The notes under the pieces: generated by a model
The model's database searches: none
What the model was told of the DNA's origin: nothing
What the model saw: the letters and a program-made list of their open reading frames with translations, nothing else
Shown here: piece by piece, positions 1-9,132 of the stretch
How the letters are laid out: each line of letters opens with the position of its first letter
Position numbering within the stretch: the first letter of the stretch is position 1
Source: Alphaproteobacteria bacterium
GTDB taxonomy: Bacteria; Pseudomonadota; Alphaproteobacteria; SMXQ01
Assembly (NCBI GenBank): GCA_009380075.1
Contig: WHSO01000001.1
Coordinates: 44,266 to 108,265, forward strand
Length of the DNA stretch: 64,000 nt
Direction: 5' to 3'
Translations under genes and position numbers: made by a program

Positions 1-441
1 GGCCGCCCCGCCGAAGCAGCCGATTTCCTCGTCATAGGTGAAGGCGAGGTGGACGGGGCGGGTGAGGGTCGCGCGCGCGAGCTCCGGCACCAGCGACAGC
101 GCTACCGAGATGAAGCCCTTCATGTCGCAGGCCCCGCGCCCGTAGACGCGGCCGTCCCGGCGCGTCGCGGTAAAGGGGTCGCTGCGCCAGTCCTGGCCCT
201 CGACCGGCACCACGTCGGTGTGACCTGCCAGCATGAGGCCGCCGGACGCCTGCGGCCCGATCGTCGCCAGCAGGTTGGCCTTGCTGCCAGTCGCGTCCTT
301 CAGGATCTTCCCTTCGATCCCGAAGCCGGAGAGATAATCGGCGATGAAGCCGATGAGGGCGAGGTTCGGCCGCGCGCTGACGGAATCGTAGCCGATCAGC
401 CGTGCCAGAAGATCGAGCTTGTCGTGGGTGACGCCGGGCAT
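1..441 (-). CDS. argE: Acetylornithine deacetylase, M20 family (N-terminal part, cut by window edge)
   Basis: The N-terminal 147 residues of an M20-family metallopeptidase are visible; the rest lies left of position 1. The family hydrolyses N-acetylornithine to ornithine in the cytoplasm for arginine synthesis. Zinc-site motifs are in the expected order: GHTDVVPV with H74, GRGACDMKG with D105, and a DEEIG motif near residue 139 with the catalytic/ligand glutamates. The DEEIGCFGG wording suits ArgE better than the related DapE, but the truncated C-terminus means DapE or a generic M20 peptidase cannot be fully excluded. The ATG at 441-439 is the first start in frame. The next gene on this strand, the NAD kinase, ends 28 bases upstream, so the two may be cotranscribed. 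Confidence 0.85.
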   Translation of the reverse strand, partial: MPGVTHDKLDLLARLIGYDSVSARPNLALIGFIADYLSGFGIEGKILKDATGSKANLLATIGPQASGGLMLAGHTDVVPVEGQDWRSDPFTATRRDGRVYGRGACDMKGFISVALSLVPELARATLTRPVHLAFTYDEEIGCFGGAA

Positions 442-469
442 CGTTTCAGGCCTCCAGGCCCGTGAAACA

Positions 470-1237
470 TCAGGGAAGGAACTGTTCCCTTACGATGCGT
501 TCCTCCAGGTTGTGTTCCGCATCGAACAGCAGCGTGAGGCGATGGGTCGGGTCCTCCGTCACCTCGACCTTGCGGACGTCGCGGATTTCGGTGTAGTCGG
601 CGACGGCGCTGACGGGCCGCTTTTCCGCTTCCAGTATCTCGAACGCGACCTTGGCCGACGACGGCAGGAGCGCGCCGCGCCACCGTCGCGGCCGGAAGGC
701 GCTGATCGGGGTCAGCGCGATGAGGTTCGAGCCGAGCGGAATGATGGGACCGTGGGCCGACAGGTTGTAGGCGGTGCTGCCCGCCGGCGTGGACACCAGG
801 ATGCCGTCGCAGATCAGTTCCTCCAGACGGGTCACGTCGTCGACCTCGATCCGGATCTTGGCCGCCTGGCGCGATTCGCGAAGCAGGGAAACCTCGTTGA
901 TGGCAAGGGCATCGTGCCGGTTTCCATCGATGGTCGTAGCGGTCATCCGCAGGGGACGGAGCGTGACCACACCCGCGGACGCAAGGCGGTCGCGGAGGCC
1001 TTCCTCCTCGAAATTGTTCATCAGGAACCCGATCGAGCCCCGGTGCATGCCGTAGACGGGAATGCTGCTGTCGATGAAGTGGTGCAGGGTCTCGAGCATG
1101 AAACCGTCCCCGCCCAGCGGAATGATGACGTCCGCCGTCAGCGGATCGCAGGTTCCGTAGCGGGCGATGAGCTGCCGTTCCGCGTCCCTGGCGGCCGGGA
1201 TGTCGGCGGCGACGAAGGCGATCCTATCGTAGGCCAT
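470..1237 (-). CDS. nadK: NAD kinase
   Basis: This encodes a 255-aa cytosolic NAD kinase, which phosphorylates NAD to NADP using ATP. The diagnostic GGDG nucleotide motif is at residues 42-45, followed by an AINEVSL motif (NE) and a STPAGSTAY segment typical of the family. Length matches alphaproteobacterial NAD kinases. I chose the ATG at 1237; a GTG at 1258 would add seven residues (MRSCIRT) and neither has a clear Shine-Dalgarno, so the exact start is uncertain. It lies between a dioxygenase gene and argE on the same strand, with no obvious pathway link to either. Confidence 0.93.
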   Translation of the reverse strand: MAYDRIAFVAADIPAARDAERQLIARYGTCDPLTADVIIPLGGDGFMLETLHHFIDSSIPVYGMHRGSIGFLMNNFEEEGLRDRLASAGVVTLRPLRMTATTIDGNRHDALAINEVSLLRESRQAAKIRIEVDDVTRLEELICDGILVSTPAGSTAYNLSAHGPIIPLGSNLIALTPISAFRPRRWRGALLPSSAKVAFEILEAEKRPVSAVADYTEIRDVRKVEVTEDPTHRLTLLFDAEHNLEERIVREQFLP

Positions 1238-1311
1238 GGTCCGGATGCACGACCGCACGTGCGATGGGTCTGCGGGTCATGCCTGGGTCCCCCGTTCGGC
1301 GCCGCCCCGCA

Positions 1312-2385
1312 TCACGCGGGCGGTATGATCGCCACGCATTTGTTGGAGTTCATCAGATAGCTTTCCATCAGCTCGCAATAGGCCGGCTTCTGGCCAAGCT
1401 CTTCCATCGCGCCGACCATCGGACACCAGTTCACGAGCTCGTGCTGTCCCGCATCCTCGAGGATGGGGACGGTCAGGGCGCGCCATTTCAGATACTCGCC
1501 GGCGGCAAGTTCCGCGTGGCGTCGCCGGTCGGATTCCATATCGGGATAGAAAAAGAAATTCTTTTCGGTCAGGAAGGCATGGGAAAAGCTCGCCGTCGCT
1601 ATGAAGGCCACACGCCACGGCGAGTCTCTCACGATGCGCGCCAGCGCACGCCCGATCTCGAAGCAGCGGCGGGGCGACGGGGCGGGAGGGTCCGGCAGGC
1701 GCGCCGTTCCGTTGTTTCCACCCTTTTCGACGATGCCGCCCCTGGCGCGAATCAGCGACGAACCGTAGGCGTTGATTGCAAATGGCACGATGGGGTACCG
1801 CCATCCGGTCCGCCGGTGGTCCAGGAACATCAGCGTGTTGGTGAAGGCGTGGCCGAGGTAGTCCTGGTGCGGAAGCCTGTAGCTGTACGCCGGTTCGAAA
1901 TCCTGTGCGAGCAGGGCATTGAGGACGTAGCGCGCGACATCGGCCGCGCCGGGAGTCCTGATGACGGTGTCGAACGGGTCATTCCAGATGTTGGGCGTGT
2001 CGCCGCCGAGGCCGCGCGCCCGCAGGTAGGGCTTCGATTCGAATTCGTCACCGACGAAGACGCAGTAAGGGGGTACCAGATCTTCGCGAAAACATTCGTA
2101 CTGATCATCGCCGAATATGAATACGGCGTCCGGACGGAACTCGTCGAGCGCCTTCCGGACCCGGTCGAGGCCGCCGAAATATTCCTCACGATGCCGATGC
2201 GCGAAGCTCGCGCCTTCGTCGTTGCCCCATTCGTCCCGCATGGGACCGGGCCATTTCGACGGGTGGTCCAGACTCGGCGGCAGTGACCCGTCGACCAGGC
2301 GCGCCTTGATTCGGCTCGACATCTCTTCGTCGGAAAACATGAAGCCGCCGAAGTGGCTTAGGCCGAGCCCCAGGATCTCTGCCAT
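1312..2385 (-). CDS. Class III extradiol ring-cleavage dioxygenase (LigB-like)
   Basis: This 357-aa protein looks like the LigB/class III extradiol dioxygenase superfamily, Fe(II) enzymes that open catechol-type rings. The N-terminus reads LGLGLSHFGG, with a histidine in the position of the first metal ligand, followed by FIFGDDQYECF, PHQDYLGHAF and an ATASFSHAF segment with a further histidine; such scattered histidines are typical of the fold. No partner LigA-like small subunit is adjacent, so it is either a single-chain member or a homologue with another substrate. It sits between moaA and nadK on the minus strand, 21 bases after moaA, and could be cotranscribed. The substrate cannot be read from sequence. 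Confidence 0.75.
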   Translation of the reverse strand: MAEILGLGLSHFGGFMFSDEEMSSRIKARLVDGSLPPSLDHPSKWPGPMRDEWGNDEGASFAHRHREEYFGGLDRVRKALDEFRPDAVFIFGDDQYECFREDLVPPYCVFVGDEFESKPYLRARGLGGDTPNIWNDPFDTVIRTPGAADVARYVLNALLAQDFEPAYSYRLPHQDYLGHAFTNTLMFLDHRRTGWRYPIVPFAINAYGSSLIRARGGIVEKGGNNGTARLPDPPAPSPRRCFEIGRALARIVRDSPWRVAFIATASFSHAFLTEKNFFFYPDMESDRRRHAELAAGEYLKWRALTVPILEDAGQHELVNWCPMVGAMEELGQKPAYCELMESYLMNSNKCVAIIPPA

Positions 2386-2406
2386 ATGTGTGAATTCCCG
2401 CCGCTC

Positions 2407-3396
2407 TCAGCCGCCGGTGACGCTCATGTGGCGCGCGAGGGCCGGGCGTTTGCTGCGCCGGTCGATGATGAAATCGTGCCCCTTGGGCTTGCGCGAAATG
2501 GCTTCATGGATGGCTTCGAGGACCGATGCATCCGTCGGGTCCTCGCGCAGGGGCGCCCGAAGGTCAGCGGCGTCCTCCTGGCCGAGGCACATGTAGAGGG
2601 TCCCGGTGCAGGTCAGCCGTACGCGATTGCAGCTCTCGCAGAAATTGTGGGTCAGCGGCGTGATGAAGCCGAGGTGCCGGCCCGTCTCGGCAACCCTGAC
2701 GTACCGCGCCGGTCCGCCGGTGCGGTGGTCGCTGTCCTGGAGGGTCCAATGCCGTTCGAGCCGGGCGCGAGCGATCGAAAGGGGGAGGTATTGATCGGTG
2801 CGGTCGCCGGTGATGTCGCCGAGCGGCATGGTTTCGATCAGGGTCATGTCGCAGCCGCGCTCGCCGCACCAGCGGACCATGTCGTCCAGTTCGTCCTCGT
2901 TGACCCCCTTGAGGGCGACGACATTGATCTTGATCGCCAGACCCGCGTCACGGGCGGCTTCAATGCCGCCGAGGACTTTGGTGAGGTCGCCCCAGCGGGT
3001 AATCTCCCGAAACTTGTCCAGATCCAACGTATCGAGCGAAACATTGATGCGCCTGACGCCGACGCGCGCAAGATCCTTGGCGTAACGAGCGAGTTGTGAG
3101 CCGTTGGTCGTGAGCGTGAGCTCGTCCAGGACCCCGGTCCGCAGGTGCCGGCCCAAGTTCTCGAACAGCTGCATGACGTTCTTGCGGACCAGCGGTTCCC
3201 CGCCGGTAATGCGCAGCTTGCGGACGCCGAGGCTGACGAAGGCGGTGCAGAGCCGGTCAAGTTCCTCCAAGGTAAGGACTTCGGCCTTGGGCAGGAACGT
3301 CATGTCCTCGGCCATGCAGTAAACGCAACGGAAGTCGCATCGGTCGGTTACCGAAACGCGCAAGTACGTTATGTGACGGCCAAACGGGTCAATCAT
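2407..3396 (-). CDS. moaA: GTP 3',8-cyclase MoaA (molybdenum cofactor biosynthesis)
   Basis: This 329-aa radical-SAM enzyme converts GTP to the 3',8-cyclised intermediate, the first step of molybdopterin synthesis. The radical-SAM cluster motif CDFRCVYC has C20, C24 and C27. The second 4Fe-4S cluster, which binds GTP, has C253, C256 and C270 in the expected C-x2-C-x13-C spacing. The [10 protein letters not shown] motif is the SAM-binding GGE. The protein ends in the conserved Gly-Gly tail. An in-frame stop lies just upstream of the ATG at 3396, which fixes the start, although no strong ribosome site is visible. mobA, a later gene in the same cofactor pathway, lies 2 kb away on the opposite strand. 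Confidence 0.96.
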   Translation of the reverse strand: MIDPFGRHITYLRVSVTDRCDFRCVYCMAEDMTFLPKAEVLTLEELDRLCTAFVSLGVRKLRITGGEPLVRKNVMQLFENLGRHLRTGVLDELTLTTNGSQLARYAKDLARVGVRRINVSLDTLDLDKFREITRWGDLTKVLGGIEAARDAGLAIKINVVALKGVNEDELDDMVRWCGERGCDMTLIETMPLGDITGDRTDQYLPLSIARARLERHWTLQDSDHRTGGPARYVRVAETGRHLGFITPLTHNFCESCNRVRLTCTGTLYMCLGQEDAADLRAPLREDPTDASVLEAIHEAISRKPKGHDFIIDRRSKRPALARHMSVTGG

Positions 3397-3502
3397 CGTA
3401 TCAACAGGCGCCGATCATGAATCGTAACGTTATCAATATAGGAGGAGTTCGCCTGGGTACCAAGGCCGATTCAACCCGAGGCGGCACCGAAAATGCCCCA
3501 AA

Positions 3503-5179
3503 TCAGCGATTCCGGGTCTCCGGGATACCGGCGTCCGGCAAAGTCAGCGTGAAGCGCGATCCTTTCCCCGGAACGCTTGCCAGCGTGAGGTTCCCCCCCA
3601 TGAGCCGCGCAAGATGCCGCGAAATGTTCAGCCCGAGACCGGTCCCCTGGACGCCCCGGCTCAGAATATTCTGCTCGACCTGGTAGAACTTCTCAAAGAC
3701 CCGCGCCTGCTGCTCCAGGGGAATCCCGATCCCCGTATCCCAAACGGTGATCGCGACCGTGCCATCATCGGGCCTCGAGACGTCCACCCCGACCTTGCCG
3801 CCATCGGGCGTGAATTTCAGGGCATTGGCGATCAGGTTGACGATGATCTGCCGGGCGCGCAGGTGATCGCATTTCACGACCAGGTCGGTCCTGGGCTTGA
3901 GGCCATCGAGGTCAAGCTTGTTGCGTGCCGCGCTGAAGTCGACCAGCGCCACCGCTTCCTCGATCAGTTTCTGCGCCGGTTCCGAGCCGATCTTTACGGC
4001 TATGTCGCTGCGTTCCAGGTTGGCGCTGTCAAGCAGGTCATTGATGATAGCGAGAAGATGCTGTCCGGCCTTGTGGATGCTTTCGAAATATTCGCCGTAG
4101 GCGGGGCCGACGGGGCCCCGCACGTTCTGCATGGCGGCGTCCGAGAATCCGATGATGCAGTTCAGGGGCGTTTTCAGCTCGTGACTCATCATGGCGAGAA
4201 AATCGAGCTTGGCCTTGTCCGCGACCTTCGCGTGTTCCATCGCGATCTGCAGCTCTTCGTTGCGCCTGCGCAGTTCCGAGTATGTTTCCTCAAGGCGCTG
4301 GGTCGCGGCGTTCATCAGACGTTCCGTCTCGACCTTGCTGGTTATGTCCGTCCCCGTGCCGCGATATCCGCGAAAGGCGCCGGTCGAGTCATCGAAAACC
4401 GGCACGCCGCTCAGAACAATGTGACGAATCTGCCCGTGCCGATTCGATAACAGAAACATCCGTCCCCTGAAGGGGGCGCGTTGCTCGATATCCCGCGGCG
4501 TCTTGGCCGCCAGCTCGTCGTGTGCATCAAAGTCGCCAAGGCTGAACAGGTGACGCTCCAAAACAGATTGCGCGGGCTCGTCAAGTATTTCCGAGATTCG
4601 GGACGACGCAAATACGAGGTTGCTGTTCTGATCCATCCCCCAGACCCAATCGGACGAGGATCGAATTACGTCCTGGAGCCAGTTCTCCATTTCGCCGGCC
4701 TTGCGGGTGATGTTCGCAAGCTCGGAGACGTCCTCGTAGACGCCGCCAAATCCTATCGTCTCTCCACCGTCGTCGAAGATCTGAAAATGCCGTGACATAT
4801 AGTGACGTGTCGAACTCCCGTGGGTCACGGCGTCGGTTCGGCGAACTTCCGTTTCGTGCTTGCGGACCTCCGCGATGAGGTCCGGCAGGTTTGCCGGACC
4901 GGCAAACAACTCGCCGTGGATATCTGCAAAGGCACGGCTGTAGGCGATGAGCGTCCCGTCAGGTCCGGCGACGTAAAGGGGCTGCGCATGATCCAGAAAA
5001 TCGTGCAGCAAGGCCTGGTGCGTCGCATTGGACGGATCGGGCGCACGGGATGCATGACCGATGCGTTGCTTTGCCTTTGACTGGACAGAGGATCCCGTAT
5101 CGCCCACCTTTCCAAGCAAAAGGTCCCGGAGCGATGCTTCCGCGGCATTCATTGATGGTAGACTCCCCCCGCCCGCCAT
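3503..5179 (-). CDS. Soluble PAS-domain sensor histidine kinase
   Basis: This is a two-component sensor kinase of about 558 aa. Two PAS-like regions come first (roughly residues 55-155 and 165-285), then a coiled segment with EETYSELRRRNEELQIA, then HisKA with SHELKTPLN, where the phosphoacceptor is H333. The C-terminal HATPase domain has N-box and G-boxes including DTGIGIP and GTGLGLNISR. There is no signal peptide or membrane segment, so it should sense a cytoplasmic signal such as redox or a ligand bound by PAS. I chose the ATG at 5179; a TTG at 5200 extends it by seven residues. No response regulator is adjacent, making it an orphan kinase. It lies between moaA and mobA but nothing ties it to molybdenum. 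Confidence 0.88.
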   Translation of the reverse strand: MAGGGSLPSMNAAEASLRDLLLGKVGDTGSSVQSKAKQRIGHASRAPDPSNATHQALLHDFLDHAQPLYVAGPDGTLIAYSRAFADIHGELFAGPANLPDLIAEVRKHETEVRRTDAVTHGSSTRHYMSRHFQIFDDGGETIGFGGVYEDVSELANITRKAGEMENWLQDVIRSSSDWVWGMDQNSNLVFASSRISEILDEPAQSVLERHLFSLGDFDAHDELAAKTPRDIEQRAPFRGRMFLLSNRHGQIRHIVLSGVPVFDDSTGAFRGYRGTGTDITSKVETERLMNAATQRLEETYSELRRRNEELQIAMEHAKVADKAKLDFLAMMSHELKTPLNCIIGFSDAAMQNVRGPVGPAYGEYFESIHKAGQHLLAIINDLLDSANLERSDIAVKIGSEPAQKLIEEAVALVDFSAARNKLDLDGLKPRTDLVVKCDHLRARQIIVNLIANALKFTPDGGKVGVDVSRPDDGTVAITVWDTGIGIPLEQQARVFEKFYQVEQNILSRGVQGTGLGLNISRHLARLMGGNLTLASVPGKGSRFTLTLPDAGIPETRNR

Positions 5180-5382
5180 ACTGTGTTCCGACTCGATCAA
5201 TGCCGAAACGCCGGGGTGGTGCGGAACTGACCCGATGTGCCCCGTCCGAAAAGTGGACAGATTCTGGGGGGCGCGACCTAATCCGTCAAGTTGATCAAGG
5301 AGATATGTGTAGAAAAAGCAAGGGGCGTGTTAACTTTTTCAGCAAAGGGACGGTTGTTCCGCACGGGAGTTTATGAAGGGAA

Positions 5383-6009
5383 ATGTCGGAATCGCCCGGA
5401 ATCACTGGCGTTATTCTCGCCGGCGGTGAATCGACCAGATTTGGGTCCTCCAAGTCGATGGCACTGCTGGGCGGGCGCACCTTGATCGAACATGTCGTGG
5501 CGCGGGCCGTACCGCAGGTGGGTCGCCTCATCATCAGCGCCAACGCCGAAATTGCGGTAAAAGCCGTGGCTGGATTTCCGGTCCTGCGCGACGACATCGG
5601 ACCTTCACGAGGGCCGCTGGCGGGAATCTTGACCGCCATGACCTGGATGGTTCGGAACCTGCCCGACAGCAGATGGCTTGCATCATTCCCGGTCGATTCA
5701 CCGCTTTTCCCGTTAGACCTCGTTGCGCGCCTCCGCGATGCTGCGGGAGGCGAGGGGCGCCCCGTCATTGCCTCAAGCGGCGGGCGGGCGCATCCGACCT
5801 TTGGTTTGTGGCCATTGTCCCTGCGGCTGGATCTTCAGCGGTACCTCCTCGAATCGAAGAGGAGCGCGGCGATGGATTTTGCACGCATGGTTCAGTCAGG
5901 CGAAGCGGTTTTCTCCACGGATCCCTTCGACCCGTTTCTGAACATCAACCATCACGATGACCTCGCGGCTGCCGCCGAGGCGGTCCGCGAATCCGGCATG
6001 GAGTTCTGA
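5383..6009 (+). CDS. mobA: Molybdenum cofactor guanylyltransferase MobA
   Basis: This 208-aa protein transfers GMP from GTP to molybdopterin to form the guanine dinucleotide cofactor of DMSO-reductase-type enzymes. The N-terminal nucleotide-binding signature LAGGESTRFGSSK is clear, with the conserved GG, R and K. DDIGPSRGPLAGI and FPVDSPLFP follow, the latter with a metal-binding Asp of the family. A good ribosome site (GAAGGGAA) lies just before the ATG. The DUF3553 gene ends 14 bases downstream on the other strand, so transcription is convergent. Confidence 0.93.
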   Translation: MSESPGITGVILAGGESTRFGSSKSMALLGGRTLIEHVVARAVPQVGRLIISANAEIAVKAVAGFPVLRDDIGPSRGPLAGILTAMTWMVRNLPDSRWLASFPVDSPLFPLDLVARLRDAAGGEGRPVIASSGGRAHPTFGLWPLSLRLDLQRYLLESKRSAAMDFARMVQSGEAVFSTDPFDPFLNINHHDDLAAAAEAVRESGMEF

Positions 6010-6022
6010 AAACTTCAGAATT

Positions 6023-6220
6023 TCATGCGTCCGGGCGCGCCGGGGCGAGGGCGACGACCGCAACGTTGATGAGTTGTTTTCCGGCGTTTTCGAAATTGAC
6101 GGTGACGCGATGCCCATCGACGGACTGCACCTGTCCTATGCCCCAATCCGGACATTGAGGATGGCGGACAAAATCTCCCGGGGCAGGCAGGAATCCGCCC
6201 GTTGAAGGCGTGAGGGCCAC
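6023..6220 (-). CDS. DUF3553 small protein
   Basis: This is a 65-aa protein that reads PGDFVRHPQCPDWGIGQVQSV followed by VTVNFENAGK, the hallmark of DUF3553, a small SH3- or CarD-like fold of unknown function common in alphaproteobacteria. The start is taken as GTG at 6220; an AGGAG lies almost on top of it, so the true start may differ by a few residues. No ATG occurs in frame before the domain. It is transcribed convergently with mobA and divergently from chpT, whose start is about 100 bases away. Confidence 0.75.
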   Translation of the reverse strand: MALTPSTGGFLPAPGDFVRHPQCPDWGIGQVQSVDGHRVTVNFENAGKQLINVAVVALAPARPDA

Positions 6221-6324
6221 TCCTTTCGACTCCTTTACGGCGCAGGGCTCGACGCCTTATGGTAAAGGGGAAGCTCAGCCCGGGAAAGAGCGGGTTCCAA
6301 GAAAAGACGTGAGAGGACGCACGA

Positions 6325-6975
6325 ATGCCGTCGACGTTGGACCTCAGAGTTCTCGAATTGATCAGTGCCCGAATGTGCCACGATCTGATCAGTCCGATAT
6401 CCGCAGTTGGCAATGGCGTCGAACTGATCACCGAGTTCGAAGACGAGATGCAGGGCGAAGCCTTGGCCCTGATAGGGGAAAGCGCGGCATCGGCGTCCCA
6501 TTTGCTGCAGTACTTTCGCGCTGCATTTGGAACCGCCCGCGCCACCGACGGTTCGCCACTCGGCCTTCAGGAGGCACGGAAGCGTGCCACGGATTGCTTC
6601 GGTACTGGCCGGATTCACATCGACTGGCCGGAGAAGATGGCGTCCGACCTGGAGCCGGTCTCCCAGTTAGGCGTCAAGCTCCTCATGAATATGGTCATGT
6701 CGGCGGTCGATCTCTTGCCTGGGAGTGGGGACGTGGCAGTGCGGATTTCATCACGGGAACGCGGCCTTTTCGCCGAAGTCAGCGCGACCAGGGCCGGGTT
6801 CGCCCTCGCCCCTGCGCTGCGCCAGGCGCTCCATGGGACCGCCGACGTAGCGGAACTCACGCCACGTTCCGTCATAGCCTATTTCTGCTGGATCCTGGCG
6901 GCGCAGGTTGGCGGGCTCGTGATTACGGAACAGGCGGGCCGTGTTACCCTGGAGGCTCCCCTGAACCAATCGTGA
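6325..6975 (+). CDS. chpT: Histidine phosphotransferase ChpT
   Basis: ChpT carries phosphate from the hybrid kinase CckA to the cell-cycle regulator CtrA (and CpdR) in alphaproteobacteria. This 216-aa protein begins with the signature LISARMCHDLISPISAVGNG, where H19 is the expected phosphoacceptor in a helical-hairpin dimerisation domain. The C-terminal half resembles a degenerate HATPase fold without ATP-binding motifs, as in known ChpT. A strong terminator lies 90 bases downstream, and ctrA, its target, is the next gene, convergent. cckA is 5 kb further on. Confidence 0.93.
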   Translation: MPSTLDLRVLELISARMCHDLISPISAVGNGVELITEFEDEMQGEALALIGESAASASHLLQYFRAAFGTARATDGSPLGLQEARKRATDCFGTGRIHIDWPEKMASDLEPVSQLGVKLLMNMVMSAVDLLPGSGDVAVRISSRERGLFAEVSATRAGFALAPALRQALHGTADVAELTPRSVIAYFCWILAAQVGGLVITEQAGRVTLEAPLNQS

Positions 6976-7063
6976 CACGCCGGACGGCCAGTAATTTCCC
7001 CTGAAATTCCGGGTCAGCGACCGGTTCGATCCCGATTCTCCCACGTTGAGACGCCGTAACAGG

Positions 7064-7099
7064 AAAGCCGGGGCGCAGGAGAGCGCCCCGGCTTTTTTT
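7064..7099 (+). terminator. Rho-independent terminator between chpT and ctrA
   Basis: A perfect 13-bp stem (7064-7076 pairing with 7083-7095) with a 6-base loop is followed by a seven-T run at 7093-7099. It terminates chpT on the plus strand. On the minus strand it is followed by a weaker AAA/TTT tract, so it may also help to end ctrA transcription. Confidence 0.93.
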
Positions 7100-7131
7100 G
7101 TGCCTGAAAGTCGGTAGACGACGTCCTGCGG

Positions 7132-7866
7132 TCAGGCGATGGCAACGGTGGAGGATTTGTTCGGCTTCGCCTCGTCGGCGCTGTGTTCATCGGAAGGATC
7201 GCGAAGGACGTAACCGCGCCCCCAGACCGTTTCGATGTAATTCTCGCCCCCCGTCGCCGTGGCGAGCTTCTTGCGCAACTTGCAGATGAAAACGTCGATG
7301 ATCTTCAGCTCGGGCTCGTCCATCCCGCCATAGAGATGGTTAAGGAACATTTCCTTGGTCAGAGTGGTGCCCTTGCGTAAGGACAGCAGTTCGAGGATGC
7401 CGTATTCCTTCCCTGTGAGATGAAGGGGCTGGCCCTGAACTTCCACCGTTCTGGTGTCGAGGTTAACCACCAGCTTGCCGGTCCGGATGATGGATTCGGA
7501 ATGGCCCTTGGAACGACGGATAATGGCGTGGATTCGGGCGACGAGCTCGGACTTGTCGAAGGGCTTCGTCAGGTAGTCGTCCGCACCGAATCCGAGCCCC
7601 TTAACCTTGTTGTCGGGTTCATTAAGACCCGACAGAATGAGAACCGGGGTCGTAATGCGGGCGGACCGCAGCCGACGGAGAACCTCGTAGCCGTCAATAT
7701 CGGGCAGCATGAGGTCGAGGATGATGAGGTCGTAGTCGTAAAGCTTGCCTATCTCAAGGCCATCTTCACCAAGATCCGTACAATCCACCACGAAGCTTTC
7801 AGACTTGAGCATTAACTCAATGCTCTTCGCGGTAGGTGAATCGTCTTCAACAAGCAGAATGCGCAT
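7132..7866 (-). CDS. ctrA: Cell-cycle response regulator CtrA
   Basis: CtrA is the OmpR/PhoB-type master regulator of alphaproteobacterial division, motility and replication. The 244-aa protein has a receiver domain (residues 1-115) with the acidic pair in LLVEDD, phosphoacceptor D51 in LIILDLMLP and K in LTKPF. The winged-helix DNA-binding domain follows at about 125-230, with [12 protein letters not shown] and [14 protein letters not shown]51 matches the position known for Caulobacter CtrA. The ATG at 7866 has GGAG eight bases upstream; a longer reading frame extends 27 residues further but lacks the domain. The C-terminus is short and hydrophobic (VAIA), which could serve as a protease tag by analogy with Caulobacter. 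The upstream region is rich in TTAA half-sites. Confidence 0.96.
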   Translation of the reverse strand: MRILLVEDDSPTAKSIELMLKSESFVVDCTDLGEDGLEIGKLYDYDLIILDLMLPDIDGYEVLRRLRSARITTPVLILSGLNEPDNKVKGLGFGADDYLTKPFDKSELVARIHAIIRRSKGHSESIIRTGKLVVNLDTRTVEVQGQPLHLTGKEYGILELLSLRKGTTLTKEMFLNHLYGGMDEPELKIIDVFICKLRKKLATATGGENYIETVWGRGYVLRDPSDEHSADEAKPNKSSTVAIA

Positions 7867-8571
7867 TGAGTTTCTCCACATTCCCATGCGGCCGGCCAGA
7901 CCGGGCGCTGCATTCAATACCGTTTGTTGGCCTAGTGGCCGCTTCAAGCTTGATTAACCATATGGAGCATTATGGTTGCCATCAAGTTAACAAAGTCTTT
8001 AACGCTCGCCCGGATTCCTGTTTTTTTAACTTCAATTGGAGCCGGATATGCCGGAAGGCCTAGCATACGGCCGGATTTCGGAGGGTCCGGAAATTGCGGG
8101 AAGTGAGCGAATTTACCTGAGCTTAAGTAATTCCGAACCAAAATGGCGTTCAAGGCGCCCTGCAGGGAAAAGGCGGCTACCCCCTTAAGTTCTTGGCCGA
8201 GAGGCACCTTTGCAGCACTTTACCGCCGTCCCCTCGACGCTTCGACGGATTCCCCAAGGCCCCGCATTCCGCCGTCCCAAAACGGCCGAACGACCATCTG
8301 CTCGGGCGGACGGGTACGGACCGCGAGCACCCACTCACGTCCGCCGTACGGTTCCGCCCGATCGGCGAGGCCTCATGGGACAACGGGACGGGGGAATCCC
8401 ACCCCGTCCAGGACGACGAGCCTGCGCCGGCCAGGATGGCAGGGCCGGGACTGCCGGCTACGGCACCTTCCGCAGGGGAAATCCTGCCGGCGTGCCGCGC
8501 GCCCGAAACGATTACAGAAACCTGGCTCTTCGTCATTCCGCCATGGCGCGGAGCTCCGACGGGGATGATGT
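7867..8571. other. Long divergent intergenic region between ctrA and fliJ
   Basis: About 700 bases hold no convincing gene; the open frames here overlap in several registers and match nothing recognisable. The ctrA-proximal 170 bases are AT-rich for this genome, while the fliJ-proximal 400 bases are GC-rich. They contain four TTAA half-sites, one GATTC and a 7-bp inverted repeat, recorded separately. This is where the ctrA promoter must lie, and probably that of fliJ. Confidence 0.7.
7954..8030 (-). promoter_or_regulatory. Probable ctrA regulatory region (TTAA cluster, GANTC site, inverted repeat)
   Basis: Four TTAA(C)-type half-sites occur at 7954-7957, 7987-7990, 7999-8002 and 8026-8029. 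CtrA recognises TTAA-N7-TTAA; the closest pair here is spaced by 8. A GATTC (GANTC, the CcrM methylation motif) is at 8013-8017. An inverted repeat AACCATA/TATGGTT is at 7956-7962 and 7971-7977. In Caulobacter, ctrA is autoregulated and controlled by CcrM methylation; similar control here is inferred. Confidence 0.5.
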
Positions 8572-8991
8572 ATGAAGAGTCTCGATAGCGTTATTCGCTT
8601 CCAGGAATGGAAGTTGGACGAGAAGCGCCGGAAAGTGGCCGATCTCGAGCGGCTCGCTCAGAGCCTGCACGATAAGATTGCGCGGCTGGATCTTGAAATG
8701 CGTACCGAACAGAAGGCGGCTTCCGAAAACCTTTTGGTCGCGAGCGCCTATGACAATTATGCCAGCGAAGTCCTTAAGCGTCGGCAAAAGCTTCTCAGAT
8801 CACTCGCGGATATAGAAGTCGAGATGACGAAGGCCATGAACGAGGTTGCGGCCGCCTACGGTGAGTTCAAGAAGCTGGACCTCATGCGCAATCGTGATCG
8901 TGAACGCACCGAGTACCTCGAAAAACGCCGCACGCAGAGCAAGCCGGAAGAAACAGGCCGCAGAAGGCCCTCCCGGAGAACTTCGCGCTGA
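8572..8991 (+). CDS. fliJ: Flagellar protein FliJ
   Basis: FliJ is a coiled-coil soluble component of the flagellar type III export apparatus, working with the FliI ATPase. The 139-aa protein is almost entirely charged helix (KRRKVADLERLAQSLHDKI and similar heptads), starts with LDSVIRFQEWKLDEKRR as FliJ proteins do, and ends in a basic Arg-rich tail. Sequence conservation in FliJ is weak, so the call rests on length, coiled-coil character and the flagellar and ctrA context. fliI, often its neighbour, is not present in the window. A GGGGATG ribosome site precedes the ATG. Confidence 0.75.
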   Translation: MKSLDSVIRFQEWKLDEKRRKVADLERLAQSLHDKIARLDLEMRTEQKAASENLLVASAYDNYASEVLKRRQKLLRSLADIEVEMTKAMNEVAAAYGEFKKLDLMRNRDRERTEYLEKRRTQSKPEETGRRRPSRRTSR

Positions 8992-9132
8992 TTTCGACCA
9001 GGCCCGAATCCCTTCGGAGCGGCATGGCACGCGAGGGGAGTGAGGCTTCGCCGTACGGCGGGCGGGCGGCGGGTTCCGCTTGGGGACAACGAAAGTAGGA
9101 CCTGTCGTCCGGCGTTGGCCCCCGCCGTGTTC

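Noticed and set aside
7987..8002. Perfect CtrA box
   Set aside because: The two TTAA sites are separated by 8 bases, not 7, so I list only a cluster of half-sites.
8143..8588. Three overlapping frames in the ctrA-fliJ gap
   Set aside because: They overlap each other in several registers, have compositional bias typical of non-coding GC-rich DNA and lack ribosome sites.
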